Of a stretch of 64,000 nucleotides of DNA, positions 33,084 through 42,165 are shown in pieces (positions within the stretch are counted from its first letter, which is position 1; each line of letters begins with the position of its first letter). Source of the stretch: Pseudomonas huaxiensis (lineage in GTDB: Bacteria > Pseudomonadota > Gammaproteobacteria > Pseudomonadales > Pseudomonadaceae). A model generated the notes under the pieces. The model made no database searches. It saw only the letters and a list, made by a program, of their open reading frames with translations, and had not been told where the DNA came from. The stretch covers positions 1-64,000 of the forward strand of contig NZ_QKVL01000029.1 in assembly GCF_003231275.1 (NCBI RefSeq). Reading direction: 5' to 3'. Position numbers and translations under genes: made by a program.

Positions 33084-34064
33084 TCACTGGGCCGGCACGT
33101 GGCCGAACAGGTTCTGGGCGAAACGCACGCGGTCTTCGACGCTTTCCTGGATGCCGTCTTTCGCCAGCGCTTCCAGGTGTGCCTCGATGGCATGGGTACG
33201 CTGGGTCAGGCCGCAATCGTTGGCGATCTGGATGTTCAGGCCAGGGCGGGCGTTGAGTTCGAGGATCAACGGGCCCTTGTCCTGGTCCAGCACCATGTCC
33301 ACGCCGATGTAACCCAGGCCGCACAACTCATAACAGCCTGCGGCCAGCTTCATGAAACCGTCCCAGTTCGGCAGTTGCACGCCGTCCACCGCGTTGGTGG
33401 TGTCCGGGTGCTTGCTGATGATGTTGTTCAGCCAGGTACCGCGCAGGGTCACGCCGGTGGCCAGGTCGACCCCGACGCCGATGGCGCCCTGGTGCAGGTT
33501 GGCCTTGCCGCCGGACTGCCGGGTCGGCAGGCGCAGCATGGCCATGACCGGGTAGCCCATCAGCACGATGATGCGGATGTCCGGCACGCCTTCGTAGCTG
33601 ATGCTCTTGAAGATCTGGTCCGGGGTCACCCGGTACTCGATCAGCGCACGGTCGCGGTGACCGCCCAGGGAGTAGAGGCCGGTGAGGATGCTGGAAATCT
33701 GGTGCTCGATTTCCTCGTGGCTGATGATCTTGCCCGAGACGGTGCGGTAGCGATTCTCGAAGCGGTCGGCGATCACCAGGATGCCGTCACCGCCGGCGCC
33801 CTGGGCCGGCTTGATGACGAAGTCGCTGCGCCCGCCGATGATCTGGTCGAGCTTCTCGATCTCTTTCTCGGTGGAAATGATCCCGTACATCTCCGGCACA
33901 TGGATGCCGGCCTGGATCGCCCGTTCCTTGGTGATGATCTTGTCGTCGACGATGGGGTACAGGTGGCGCTTGTTGTACTTCAGGACATAGTCCGCGTTGC
34001 GCCGGTTGATACCCATGATGCCCCGGGCTTCCAGGGCCTTCCATGTTTTCCAGAGTCCGAACAT
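33084..34064 (-). CDS. ATP-grasp alpha-L-glutamate ligase-like protein (RimK-related)
   Basis: A 326-residue ATP-grasp enzyme related to RimK (TIGR02291-like). It has GINRRNADYVLKYNKRHLYPIVDDKIITKE, the nucleotide-binding FVIKPAQGAGGDGILVI, RVTPDQIFKSIS and the Mg-binding C-terminal VDMVLDQDKGPLILELNARPGLNIQIAN. It is expected to form an amide bond between a carboxylate and an amino group, but the acceptor is unknown. The ATG overlaps the stop of the membrane protein gene by one base (ATGA-type coupling). It is the third gene of a conserved trio with the 7TM transglutaminase-like and retropepsin-like genes. Confidence 0.88.
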   Translation of the reverse strand: MFGLWKTWKALEARGIMGINRRNADYVLKYNKRHLYPIVDDKIITKERAIQAGIHVPEMYGIISTEKEIEKLDQIIGGRSDFVIKPAQGAGGDGILVIADRFENRYRTVSGKIISHEEIEHQISSILTGLYSLGGHRDRALIEYRVTPDQIFKSISYEGVPDIRIIVLMGYPVMAMLRLPTRQSGGKANLHQGAIGVGVDLATGVTLRGTWLNNIISKHPDTTNAVDGVQLPNWDGFMKLAAGCYELCGLGYIGVDMVLDQDKGPLILELNARPGLNIQIANDCGLTQRTHAIEAHLEALAKDGIQESVEDRVRFAQNLFGHVPAQ

Positions 34065-35596
34065 CAGGCGTCAGCCTTCACGAAAGCCTTGAAGCGAACC
34101 AGCTCCGTCAGGCGGTAGCCGCGGTAGCGACCCATCGCCAGCATGAAGCCCACCAGGATCAGCAGCACCGCCGGGAAGGTGAAGATGAAGTACACCAGTT
34201 CCGGCACGGTCATCAGCAAGTGCGCCAGGGAGGCGGCGAACAGGGTGCCGATAGCGACTTTCATCGCATGGCCACCGCCGCGCTCTTCCCAGGTGATCGA
34301 CAGGCGTTCGATGGTCATGGTCAGGATCACCATCGGGAACAGTGCCACCGACAGGCCGCGTTCCAGGCCGAGTTTGTGGCTGAACAGGCTGATGGCGGCG
34401 ATCAGTACCACGACGAAGGTCAGCACCACCGACAGGCGCGGCAGCATCTGCAGCTTGAGGTGTTCAAGGTAGGAGCGTAGTGACAGACCCAGCGCGGTGA
34501 TCACGGTGAACAGCATGATGCCGAAGCCCAATTGCGTTTCGCGGAAGGCCAGGGCGATCAGTACCGGGGTGAACGTACCGAGGGTCTGCACGCCGATCAG
34601 GTTGCGCAGGATCAGGATCACCAGCACGCCGATCGGGATCATCACCATGATCATGAAGGTCTGCTGCGTCTGCAGCGGCAGGCCGTAGAGCGAGTATTCG
34701 AGGAAGTCGGCGTCGGTGTTCTCGTCGGTCAGCTTGGCCAGGCGGATGGCGTTCATTTCGCTGTTGTTCAGGCTGAAGCTGACGCTGACTTTCTTGCCGC
34801 CGTCGACGGTGATCAGGTTGTCGTCACCGGTCCACCACAGCAGGCGGTCGCTCGGCAGGCCCTGCTCGCCGGTATCCGGGTTGAAGTACAGCCAATCGCT
34901 GCCGTTGAAGCTGCGCAGCCAGAGTTCCGGGGTCTGCGGCTGGTCGGCCACCAGGCGGATGGTCTGCACGCGCTCGAGCGGAACGTGGGCGATGGACAGC
35001 AGCAGGTCGATGACCTTGGCCTTCTTCTGCACCGAGGTGTCGCCGGCCAGCAGCAGCTTGACGTTGTCGTCGTTGAGATTGTTGACACGCTTGATGGTTT
35101 CGCCGACGAAGGTCTCGACGTCCGCCGAATGCTGGCGGATCGGCGCCAGCAGCGCTTCGGCAGCGATCTTCTCCGGGCCTTCCACAGGCAGGCTGTCGCG
35201 GAAGGTCGGGCCTTTGATCTTGGGCTTCTCGGTGCTGTAACGCTTGGTCAGCACCAGACGGTAGTAGAGCGTCTGGTTGCCGCTGGCGCGACGGGCCGAC
35301 CAGGTCACCTTGCGGTTACCGTCGACACGGTTGACGCTCACGCCATAGTTGTTGGAGATGAAGCTCTCGTTGAGGCTGACGTAGTCACGGCTCAGCGGCG
35401 GCACGTACATCTGGACCTTGACCGGGTCTTTCGGACTCGCGACGAACTCGACCTTGGCGTCGATGTTCCACAGGTCGTCGGTTTCGTCCTCGGTCACCGG
35501 GATGCCCAGGAAGAAGATCTGATAAGCCGTGATCAGGATACCCAGCAGCACCAGTACGGTGATCAGGACTTTCAGATGAAGGGTAAGAGAGCGCAT
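34064..35596 (-). CDS. Inactive transglutaminase fused to 7-TM domain
   Basis: A 510-residue membrane protein. Residues 9-28 are an N-terminal membrane anchor, about 40-260 a periplasmic transglutaminase-like domain, and about 300-495 a block of seven membrane helices beginning TFMIMVMIPIGVLVILIL. Pfam families PF14400 and PF14402 describe this fusion. The transglutaminase half lacks a visible Cys-His-Asp triad (no cysteine is present in it), so it is probably a binding domain. It sits 5 bases after the protease-like gene and overlaps the ligase gene. Confidence 0.85.
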   Translation of the reverse strand: MRSLTLHLKVLITVLVLLGILITAYQIFFLGIPVTEDETDDLWNIDAKVEFVASPKDPVKVQMYVPPLSRDYVSLNESFISNNYGVSVNRVDGNRKVTWSARRASGNQTLYYRLVLTKRYSTEKPKIKGPTFRDSLPVEGPEKIAAEALLAPIRQHSADVETFVGETIKRVNNLNDDNVKLLLAGDTSVQKKAKVIDLLLSIAHVPLERVQTIRLVADQPQTPELWLRSFNGSDWLYFNPDTGEQGLPSDRLLWWTGDDNLITVDGGKKVSVSFSLNNSEMNAIRLAKLTDENTDADFLEYSLYGLPLQTQQTFMIMVMIPIGVLVILILRNLIGVQTLGTFTPVLIALAFRETQLGFGIMLFTVITALGLSLRSYLEHLKLQMLPRLSVVLTFVVVLIAAISLFSHKLGLERGLSVALFPMVILTMTIERLSITWEERGGGHAMKVAIGTLFAASLAHLLMTVPELVYFIFTFPAVLLILVGFMLAMGRYRGYRLTELVRFKAFVKADA

Positions 35597-35601
35597 CGGG
35601 G

Positions 35602-36138
35602 TTACTCTGCGGTGTGAGCGTCAGTGGCGCAGGCGGGTTTGCCGGCAGCGTATTTAAGGCTTGGATCGACCAGTGCATCGAAGTGCTTGAGCGCCTCGGA
35701 GCCGATCAGCAACGGGTACTGGAAGGCGCTGCGATCGGTCAGGTTCACTTCGATGCTGCGCAGGGCGTTGCCCATGCAGATATTCAGGCTGATCACCGGA
35801 CGGGCGGTGTAGCCCTTGCCCTCGTCCGGGTTGTAGTCGCCGGCGCGTCGCTTGATCTTGCTGACGCGCGCCAGAGGGCGTTCTATCGGGTGAGAATGGG
35901 CGGCGTCAATGGCCAGGTAGAAGCGTACCCAGGATTCGCCGTTACGCTTGAAACGCTTGATGTCGCGGGCGCTGAGGGAGGCGGTCTTGGCCCCGGTGTC
36001 GAGTTTGGCGGCGACTTCCAGGTTGATATCGGCAAGCCGGGCGTATTCGTTCAGGCCGTAGACGGTCTTGCCCGCCGCCTGGCCCAGGGCCGGTAGCAAA
36101 CAAAGGCTGAGCAACAGTAGAAGGGGCGAAAGTCTCAT
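35602..36138 (-). CDS. Retropepsin-like zinc/aspartyl protease (PF05618 type)
   Basis: A 178-residue exported protein: signal peptide (SPLLLLLSLCLLPALGQA), then a single retropepsin-like domain with AAKLDTGAKTASLSA (the D-T-G of aspartyl proteases) and PLLIGSEALKHF. Family members were annotated as ATP-dependent zinc proteases, though the fold predicts a dimeric aspartyl protease. It is first in the operon with the 7TM and ATP-grasp genes; the ATG at 36138 has AGGAT 4 bases upstream. The C-terminus ACATDAHTAE is unremarkable. Confidence 0.85.
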   Translation of the reverse strand: MRLSPLLLLLSLCLLPALGQAAGKTVYGLNEYARLADINLEVAAKLDTGAKTASLSARDIKRFKRNGESWVRFYLAIDAAHSHPIERPLARVSKIKRRAGDYNPDEGKGYTARPVISLNICMGNALRSIEVNLTDRSAFQYPLLIGSEALKHFDALVDPSLKYAAGKPACATDAHTAE

Positions 36139-36337
36139 AGATCCTGGCGCAATGCTGTGGGTGTTCAGGTCAAGGCCACTGGCAGTTCTGCGCAAGCTCC
36201 TCGTTGGTCTGACAGAAAAACATGACAGACACACTATCCATACCCCAAAGAGGCGGCGGCATTCTATCACGCTGGTATTCCGGCGCCAGCGGCGCAACTC
36301 AGACAACACGCAGTCCCTTGAAGTTCGTTCTTAGACG

Positions 36338-36349
36338 ATTGTCGACAAT
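36338..36349. promoter_or_regulatory. Operator 1 of the prp regulator, perfect palindrome
   Basis: ATTGTCGACAAT is a perfect 12-bp palindrome just upstream of the -35 box of the putative prp promoter. A second copy of its TGTCGACAAT core lies at 36413-36422, centred 73 bp (seven helical turns) away. Confidence 0.65.
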
Positions 36350-36362
36350 ATTGAATTTGTCT

Positions 36363-36391
36363 TTGACTGCAATGGCGTATTTAGCTAATTT
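36363..36391 (+). promoter_or_regulatory. Sigma-70 promoter of the prp operon
   Basis: TTGACT and TAATTT are separated by 17 bp, putting the transcript start near 36398, about 25 bases before the GntR start codon. It lies between the two TGTCGACA palindromes. Confidence 0.6.
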
Positions 36392-36410
36392 CAGCGCATT
36401 GGATTTTCAA

Positions 36411-36422
36411 GGTGTCGACAAT
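36411..36422. promoter_or_regulatory. Operator 2 of the prp regulator
   Basis: GGTGTCGACAAT keeps 10 of the 12 bases of the upstream palindrome and lies between the predicted start point and the GntR start codon. Confidence 0.55.
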
Positions 36423-36423
36423 C

Positions 36424-37134
36424 ATGCTGGACACAGCTCAAGCACCCGGCGTCACCCAGGATGATTCGGAAACCCTTTCCGAAAACGTCTTCCGACGCAT
36501 CCAGGCCGCGATCGTCAAGGGTGAGATCGCCCCGGGCAGCAAGATCTCCGAGCCGGAACTGGCCCGCACCTACGGCATCAGCCGCGGCCCGCTGCGTGAA
36601 GCCATCCACCGCCTGGAAGGCCAGCGCCTGCTGGTGCGGGTTCCGCATGTCGGCGCGCGGGTGGTGTCACTGAGCCATGCCGAACTGATCGAGCTGTACG
36701 AGATCCGCGAGTCCCTCGAAGGCATGGCCTGCCGCCTGGCCGCCGAGCGTATGAGCGTAGCCGAGATCGATGAACTGCGCCGGGTGCTCGACACCCACGA
36801 GCGCGACGCCGCGTTCCAGGCCGGGGTTGGCTATTACCAGCAGGAAGGCGACTTCGACTTCCACTACCGGATCATCCAGGGCAGCGGCAACCGCACCCTG
36901 GTGCAAATGCTATGCGGCGAGCTTTATCAACTGGTGCGCATGTACCGCATCCAGTTCTCCGCGACGCCGAACCGGCCGCGCCAGGCCTTTACCGAACACC
37001 ACCGGATTCTCGACGCCATCGCCGACCGTGACGGCGAACTGGCGGAACTCCTGATGCGCCGCCACATCGGCGCTTCCAAACGCAACATTGAGCGTCACTA
37101 CCTGGACGCCACTAGCCCACGAGGTGAGTCATGA
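36424..37134 (+). CDS. GntR-family (FCD) regulator of the 2-methylcitrate operon
   Basis: A 236-residue repressor-type protein: N-terminal winged helix-turn-helix (IVKGEIAPGSKISEPELARTYGISRGPLREAIHRLEGQRLL), then the all-helical FCD effector domain with YEIRESLEGMACRLAAE, the metal-binding FDFHYRIIQGSGN and FTEHHRILDAI. It is first in the prp operon and overlaps prpB by 4 bases. The effector is likely to be 2-methylcitrate or a relative, inferred from context. The ATG at 36424 was chosen; a GTG at 36412 would lie inside the second operator. Confidence 0.9.
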   Translation: MLDTAQAPGVTQDDSETLSENVFRRIQAAIVKGEIAPGSKISEPELARTYGISRGPLREAIHRLEGQRLLVRVPHVGARVVSLSHAELIELYEIRESLEGMACRLAAERMSVAEIDELRRVLDTHERDAAFQAGVGYYQQEGDFDFHYRIIQGSGNRTLVQMLCGELYQLVRMYRIQFSATPNRPRQAFTEHHRILDAIADRDGELAELLMRRHIGASKRNIERHYLDATSPRGES

Positions 37135-38021
37135 GTCAGAAAAGCAGTCCCGGCCAGCGTTTCCGCGATGCAGTAGCTGCCGAGCACCCGTTGCAGGTTG
37201 TCGGCGCCATCAACGCTAACCACGCGCTGCTGGCCAAGCGTGCCGGGTTCAAGGCCATCTACCTCTCCGGTGGCGGCGTCGCTGCCGGCTCCCTCGGTCT
37301 GCCGGACCTGGGCATCACCGGCCTGGATGACGTGCTCACCGACGTGCGCCGCATCACCGACGTCTGCGACCTGCCGCTGCTGGTGGATGTCGACACCGGT
37401 TTCGGTTCTTCGGCTTTCAACGTCGCCCGTACCGTGAAGTCGATGATCAAGTTCGGCGCCGCCGCCATCCATATCGAAGACCAGGTCGGCGCCAAGCGTT
37501 GCGGTCACCGCCCGAACAAGGAAATCGTCTCGCAGCAAGAGATGGTCGACCGCATCAAGGCCGCCGTCGATGCCCGTACCGATGACAGCTTCGTGATCAT
37601 GGCGCGCACCGACGCCCTGGCGGTCGAAGGCCTGGAGGCCGCGCTGGACCGTGCCGCCGCCTGTATCGAAGCTGGCGCCGACATGATCTTCCCGGAAGCC
37701 ATCACCGAACTGTCGATGTACAAGACCTTCGCCGATCGCGTGCGTGCGCCGATCCTGGCCAACATCACCGAATTCGGCGCGACCCCGCTGTACACCACCG
37801 AGGAACTGGCGTCCGCCGACGTCTCCCTGGCGCTGTACCCGCTGTCGGCGTTCCGCGCCATGAACAAGGCCGCCGAGAACGTCTACAACGCCCTGCGCCG
37901 CGACGGCACGCAGAAGAACGTGATCGACACCATGCAAACCCGCATGGAGCTGTATGACGCCATCAACTACCACGCGTTTGAACAGAGCCTCGACGCCCTG
38001 TTCGCCCAGAAAAAAGCCTGA
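37131..38021 (+). CDS. prpB: PrpB, 2-methylisocitrate lyase
   Basis: A 296-residue TIM-barrel lyase of the ICL/PEP mutase superfamily. It has AINANHALLAKRAGFKAIYLSGGG, DVDTGFG and the catalytic KRCGHRP loop, followed by FVIMARTDA and ADMIFPEAIT. It splits 2-methylisocitrate into pyruvate and succinate in propionyl-CoA breakdown. The ATG overlaps the regulator stop (ATGA). A degenerate single REP unit follows in the gap before prpC. Confidence 0.97.
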   Translation: MSQKSSPGQRFRDAVAAEHPLQVVGAINANHALLAKRAGFKAIYLSGGGVAAGSLGLPDLGITGLDDVLTDVRRITDVCDLPLLVDVDTGFGSSAFNVARTVKSMIKFGAAAIHIEDQVGAKRCGHRPNKEIVSQQEMVDRIKAAVDARTDDSFVIMARTDALAVEGLEAALDRAAACIEAGADMIFPEAITELSMYKTFADRVRAPILANITEFGATPLYTTEELASADVSLALYPLSAFRAMNKAAENVYNALRRDGTQKNVIDTMQTRMELYDAINYHAFEQSLDALFAQKKA

Positions 38022-38033
38022 CCCACATGATCC

Positions 38034-38056
38034 TGTAGGGGCGAACTTGCTCGCGA
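38034..38056 (+). repeat. Single degenerate REP-type unit
   Basis: TGTAGGGGCGAACTTGCTCGCGA differs from the family unit at 39301 by G for A and A for G substitutions. It stands alone in the prpB-prpC gap, 12 bases after the prpB stop. Confidence 0.65.
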
Positions 38057-38142
38057 AGGCGCCAGCCAGGACGCTGTGTCCTCAGGATCCGAAACACGAT
38101 TAGCCAAAGCTTCCATAACAAATTCAAGAAAGGAGATATCCC

Positions 38143-39270
38143 ATGGCCGAAGCAAAAGTACTCAGCGGAGCCGGCCTGCGTGGCCAGGTGGCCGGGCAGA
38201 CCGCACTGTCGACAGTCGGTCAGGCGGGCGCCGGGCTGACCTACCGCGGCTATGACGTCCGTGACCTGGCGGCCAATGCCCTGTTCGAAGAAGTCGCCTA
38301 CCTGCTGCTCTACGGAGAACTGCCGAACCAGGCGCAACTGGCCGAGTATCAGGCCCGTCTGAAAACCCTGCGTGACCTGCCGCAGGCGCTGAAAGAAGTG
38401 CTGGAACGTATTCCGGCCAACGCCCACCCGATGGACGTCATGCGGACCGGCTGCTCGGTGCTCGGCACCCTGGAACAAGAGCTGAACTTCGACCAGCAGC
38501 GTGACAAGACCGATCGCCTGCTGGCGCTGTTCCCGGCGGTGATGTGCTACTGGTACCGCTTCAGCCATCACGGCGTGCGCATCGACTGCACCAGCGACGA
38601 AGACACCATCGGCGGCCACTTCCTGCACCTGCTGCACGGCAAGAAACCGAGCGAGCTGCACGTCAAGGTAATGAACGTTTCGCTGATCCTCTACGCGGAG
38701 CACGAATTCAACGCCTCGACCTTCACTGCACGGGTGTGCGCCTCGACCCTGTCGGACCTGTACTCCTGCGTCACCGCTGCCATTGGTTCGCTGCGCGGCC
38801 CGTTGCACGGCGGCGCCAACGAAGCGGCGATGGAATTGATCGAACGCTTCCAGAGCCCGCAGGAAGCCGTGACCGAGCTGCTGAAAATGCTCGAGCGCAA
38901 GGACAAGATCATGGGCTTCGGCCATGCCATCTACAAAGAGTCCGACCCGCGCAACGAAGTGATCAAGGGCTGGGCCAAGAAGCTGGCCGATGAAGTGGGT
39001 GACACCGTGCTGTACCCGGTATCCGAAGCCATCGACAAGACCATGTGGGAGCAGAAAAAGCTGTTCCCCAACGCCGACTTCTACCATGCCTCGGCGTACC
39101 ACTTCATGGGCATCCCGACCAAGCTGTTCACCCCGATCTTCGTCTGCTCGCGCCTGACCGGCTGGGCGGCGCACGTTTTCGAGCAGCGCGCCAACAACCG
39201 CATCATCCGTCCGAGCGCCGAGTACACCGGCGTCGAGCAGCGTAAATACGTGCCGATCGAACAGCGCTGA
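38143..39270 (+). CDS. prpC: PrpC, 2-methylcitrate synthase
   Basis: A 375-residue citrate-synthase-fold enzyme. Characteristic stretches are GLTYRGYDVRDLAANALFEEVAYLLLYGELP, FSHHGVRIDCTSDEDTIGGHFLHLL, GSLRGPLHGGANEAAMELI, MGFGHAIYKESDPR with an active-site His, and RPSAEYTG. It condenses propionyl-CoA with oxaloacetate. A strong AAGGAGAT ribosome site lies 8 bases before the ATG. A 176-bp gap with a REP pair separates it from acnD. Confidence 0.97.
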   Translation: MAEAKVLSGAGLRGQVAGQTALSTVGQAGAGLTYRGYDVRDLAANALFEEVAYLLLYGELPNQAQLAEYQARLKTLRDLPQALKEVLERIPANAHPMDVMRTGCSVLGTLEQELNFDQQRDKTDRLLALFPAVMCYWYRFSHHGVRIDCTSDEDTIGGHFLHLLHGKKPSELHVKVMNVSLILYAEHEFNASTFTARVCASTLSDLYSCVTAAIGSLRGPLHGGANEAAMELIERFQSPQEAVTELLKMLERKDKIMGFGHAIYKESDPRNEVIKGWAKKLADEVGDTVLYPVSEAIDKTMWEQKKLFPNADFYHASAYHFMGIPTKLFTPIFVCSRLTGWAAHVFEQRANNRIIRPSAEYTGVEQRKYVPIEQR

Positions 39271-39300
39271 TAAAGAGCCCGCCGCACCTGTCGCGGTTTC

Positions 39301-39387
39301 TGTAGGAGCGAGCTTGCTCGCGATGGCGATGAATCTGTCAGTGGGGTTGATCCTGCTGACGCTATCGCGAGCAAGCTCGCTCCTACA
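39301..39387. repeat. Inverted REP pair between prpC and acnD
   Basis: TGTAGGAGCGAGCTTGCTCGCGAT (39301-39324) and its exact reverse complement (39364-39387) flank a 39-bp spacer. The pair lies within the operon, after prpC and before acnD. Confidence 0.92.
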
Positions 39388-39446
39388 GGGCCGGGCAGGG
39401 CAGACAGGGTCTATCCACCGAACACCGTGACCGAGCCGACCTGACC

Positions 39447-42032
39447 ATGAACACCGAATTCCGCAAGTCCCTGCCAGGCACCGGCCTGGACTACTTCGAT
39501 GCCCGCGCGGCAGTCGACGCGATCGCGCCGGGCGCTTACGACCGGCTTCCCTACACCTCCCGCGTGCTGGCGGAAAACCTGGTACGCCGTTGCGATCCTG
39601 CAACCCTCAACGCGTCGCTGAGCCAGCTTATCGAGCGCAAGCGCGACCTCGACTTCCCGTGGTTCCCGGCCCGGGTGGTCTGCCACGATATCCTTGGCCA
39701 GACCGCCCTGGTCGACCTCGCCGGCCTGCGTGACGCCATCGCCGATAAAGGCGGCGACCCGGCCCAGGTCAACCCGGTGGTGCCGGTGCAGTTGATCGTC
39801 GACCACTCGCTGGCCGTGGAGTGCGGCGGCTTCGACCCGCAGGCGTTCGAGAAGAACCGCGCCATCGAAGACCGTCGCAACGAAGACCGTTTCCACTTCA
39901 TCAACTGGACCAAGAAGGCGTTCAAGAACGTCGACGTGATCCAGCCCGGCAACGGCATCATGCACCAGATCAACCTGGAGAAAATGTCGCCGGTGATCCA
40001 CGCCGAACGCGGCGTCGCCTATCCCGACACCTGCGTCGGCACCGACAGCCACACCCCGCACGTCGATGCCCTGGGCGTGATCGCCATCGGTGTCGGTGGC
40101 CTGGAAGCCGAGAACGTCATGCTCGGTCGCGCGTCCTGGATGCGCCTGCCGGAAATCGTCGGTGTCGAGCTGTCTGGCAAGCCGCAACCGGGCATTACCG
40201 CCACTGACGTGGTGCTGGCCCTGACCGAATTCCTGCGCAAGCAGAAGGTAGTGGGTGCCTACCTTGAATTCCATGGCGAAGGTGCCCGTGCCCTGACCCT
40301 GGGCGACCGCGCCACCATTTCCAACATGGCCCCGGAATACGGCGCCACCGCGGCGATGTTCGCCATCGACTCGCAGACCATCGATTACCTGCGCCTGACC
40401 GGTCGTGAAGAAGAACAGGTCAAGCTGGTCGAGACCTACGCCCGCGAAGCCGGCCTGTGGGCTGACAGCCTGATCAATGCCGAATACGAGCGCGTGCTGC
40501 GTTTCGACCTGTCCAGCGTCGTGCGCAACATGGCCGGTCCGTCCAACCCGCATGCCCGCGTCGCCACCAGCGACCTGGCGGCCAAGGGCATCGCCGGGGC
40601 CTGGGAAGAGGTGCCGGGACAGATGCCGGATGGCGCGGTGATCATCGCCGCCATCACCAGTTGCACCAACACCAGCAACCCGCGCAACGTCATCGCCGCC
40701 GGCCTGCTGGCGCGCAATGCCAACAAGCTCGGCCTGGCCCGCAAACCGTGGGTCAAATCGTCTCTGGCGCCGGGTTCGAAGACCGTCGCCCTGTACCTGG
40801 ACGAAGCGGGCCTGACCGACGAGCTGGAGCAGTTGGGCTTCGGCATCGTCGCCTTCGCCTGCACCACCTGCAACGGCATGTCCGGTGCGCTGGATCCGCA
40901 GATCCAGCAGGAAATCATCGATCGCGACCTGTACGCCACCGCGGTGTTGTCGGGTAACCGCAACTTCGACGGGCGTATCCACCCGTATGCCAAGCAGGCG
41001 TTCCTCGCCTCACCGCCGCTGGTGGTGGCCTACGCCATTGCCGGCACAATCCGCTTCGATATCGAGAAGGATGTGCTGGGCGTGGTCGACGGCAAGGAAA
41101 TCCGCCTGAAAGACATCTGGCCGAGCGATGCCGAAATCGACGCGGTGGTTCGCGCTTCGGTGAAGCCGGAGCAGTTCCGCCAGGTCTACATTCCGATGTT
41201 CGCCATCGAAGAAGACAAGGGGCCGAAGGTTCCGCCGCTGTATGAGTGGCGCGAAATGAGCACCTACATCCGCCGTCCGCCGTACTGGGAAGGCGCCCTG
41301 GCCGGTGCGCGTACGCTTACCGGCATGCGCCCGCTGGCAGTGCTGCCGGACAACATCACCACCGACCACCTGTCGCCGTCCAACGCCATCATGCTGGACA
41401 GCGCTGCGGGCGAGTACCTGGCGAAAATGGGCCTGCCAGAAGAGGACTTCAACTCTTACGCGACCCACCGCGGTGACCACCTGACTGCCCAGCGCGCTAC
41501 CTTCGCCAACCCGAAACTGTTCAACGAGATGGTGCTGGAAGACGGCAAGGTCAAGCAGGGTTCGCTGGCCCGGGTCGAGCCGGAAGGCAAGGTCACCCGC
41601 ATGTGGGAAGCGATCGAAACCTATATGGAGCGCAAGCAGCCGCTGATCATCGTCGCCGGTGCCGACTACGGCCAGGGCTCGTCCCGTGACTGGGCGGCCA
41701 AAGGCGTGCGGCTGGCGGGTGTCGAGGCCATCGTGGCCGAAGGTTTTGAGCGTATCCACCGCACCAACCTGGTCGGCATGGGCGTGCTGCCGCTGGAGTT
41801 CAAGCCGGGCGTGGATCGCAAGACGCTGGGGCTGGACGGTAGCGAATTGTATGACGTGGTCGGCGAGCGTACCCCGCGAGCGACCTTGACCCTGGTCATC
41901 ACCCGTAGCAATGGCGAGCGCGTCGAGGTGCCGGTGACCTGCCGCCTGGATACGGCTGAAGAAGTGTCGATCTACGAGGCCGGTGGCGTGTTGCAGCGCT
42001 TTGCCCAGGACTTCCTGGAAGGCGCGGCCTGA
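39447..42032 (+). CDS. acnD: AcnD, Fe/S-dependent 2-methylisocitrate dehydratase
   Basis: An 861-residue aconitase-family enzyme. The cluster cysteines are in AITSCTNTSNPRNVI and FACTTCNGMSG; other aconitase features are IDHSLAVECGG, THTPHVDALGVIAIGVGG-type and GADYGQGSSRDWAAKG near the C-terminus. Position between prpC and prpF identifies it as AcnD rather than AcnA. It dehydrates 2-methylcitrate to a 2-methylaconitate isomer that PrpF then converts. GAGCCGACC lies upstream, with no strong ribosome site visible. Confidence 0.96.
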   Translation: MNTEFRKSLPGTGLDYFDARAAVDAIAPGAYDRLPYTSRVLAENLVRRCDPATLNASLSQLIERKRDLDFPWFPARVVCHDILGQTALVDLAGLRDAIADKGGDPAQVNPVVPVQLIVDHSLAVECGGFDPQAFEKNRAIEDRRNEDRFHFINWTKKAFKNVDVIQPGNGIMHQINLEKMSPVIHAERGVAYPDTCVGTDSHTPHVDALGVIAIGVGGLEAENVMLGRASWMRLPEIVGVELSGKPQPGITATDVVLALTEFLRKQKVVGAYLEFHGEGARALTLGDRATISNMAPEYGATAAMFAIDSQTIDYLRLTGREEEQVKLVETYAREAGLWADSLINAEYERVLRFDLSSVVRNMAGPSNPHARVATSDLAAKGIAGAWEEVPGQMPDGAVIIAAITSCTNTSNPRNVIAAGLLARNANKLGLARKPWVKSSLAPGSKTVALYLDEAGLTDELEQLGFGIVAFACTTCNGMSGALDPQIQQEIIDRDLYATAVLSGNRNFDGRIHPYAKQAFLASPPLVVAYAIAGTIRFDIEKDVLGVVDGKEIRLKDIWPSDAEIDAVVRASVKPEQFRQVYIPMFAIEEDKGPKVPPLYEWREMSTYIRRPPYWEGALAGARTLTGMRPLAVLPDNITTDHLSPSNAIMLDSAAGEYLAKMGLPEEDFNSYATHRGDHLTAQRATFANPKLFNEMVLEDGKVKQGSLARVEPEGKVTRMWEAIETYMERKQPLIIVAGADYGQGSSRDWAAKGVRLAGVEAIVAEGFERIHRTNLVGMGVLPLEFKPGVDRKTLGLDGSELYDVVGERTPRATLTLVITRSNGERVEVPVTCRLDTAEEVSIYEAGGVLQRFAQDFLEGAA

Positions 42033-42072
42033 TATCGGCAAGGCGCTGGCAGTGATGTTGGCTGCCCTGGCC

Positions 42073-42165
42073 TTATCGCTGGCAAGCCAGCTCCCACAAG
42101 GTTCTTTGTTGGTCACAAGATAAGTGTCTGGCGCGGTCTTTGTGGGAGCTGGTCTGGCCAGCGAT
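42073..42165. repeat. Inverted REP pair between acnD and prpF
   Basis: TTATCGCTGGCAAGCCAGCT (from 42073) pairs with TGTGGGAGCTGGTCTGGCCA (from 42141); arms about 25 bp with a few mismatches and a 42-bp spacer. It is of the family at 10394-10468, not of the one between prpC and acnD. Confidence 0.85.
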
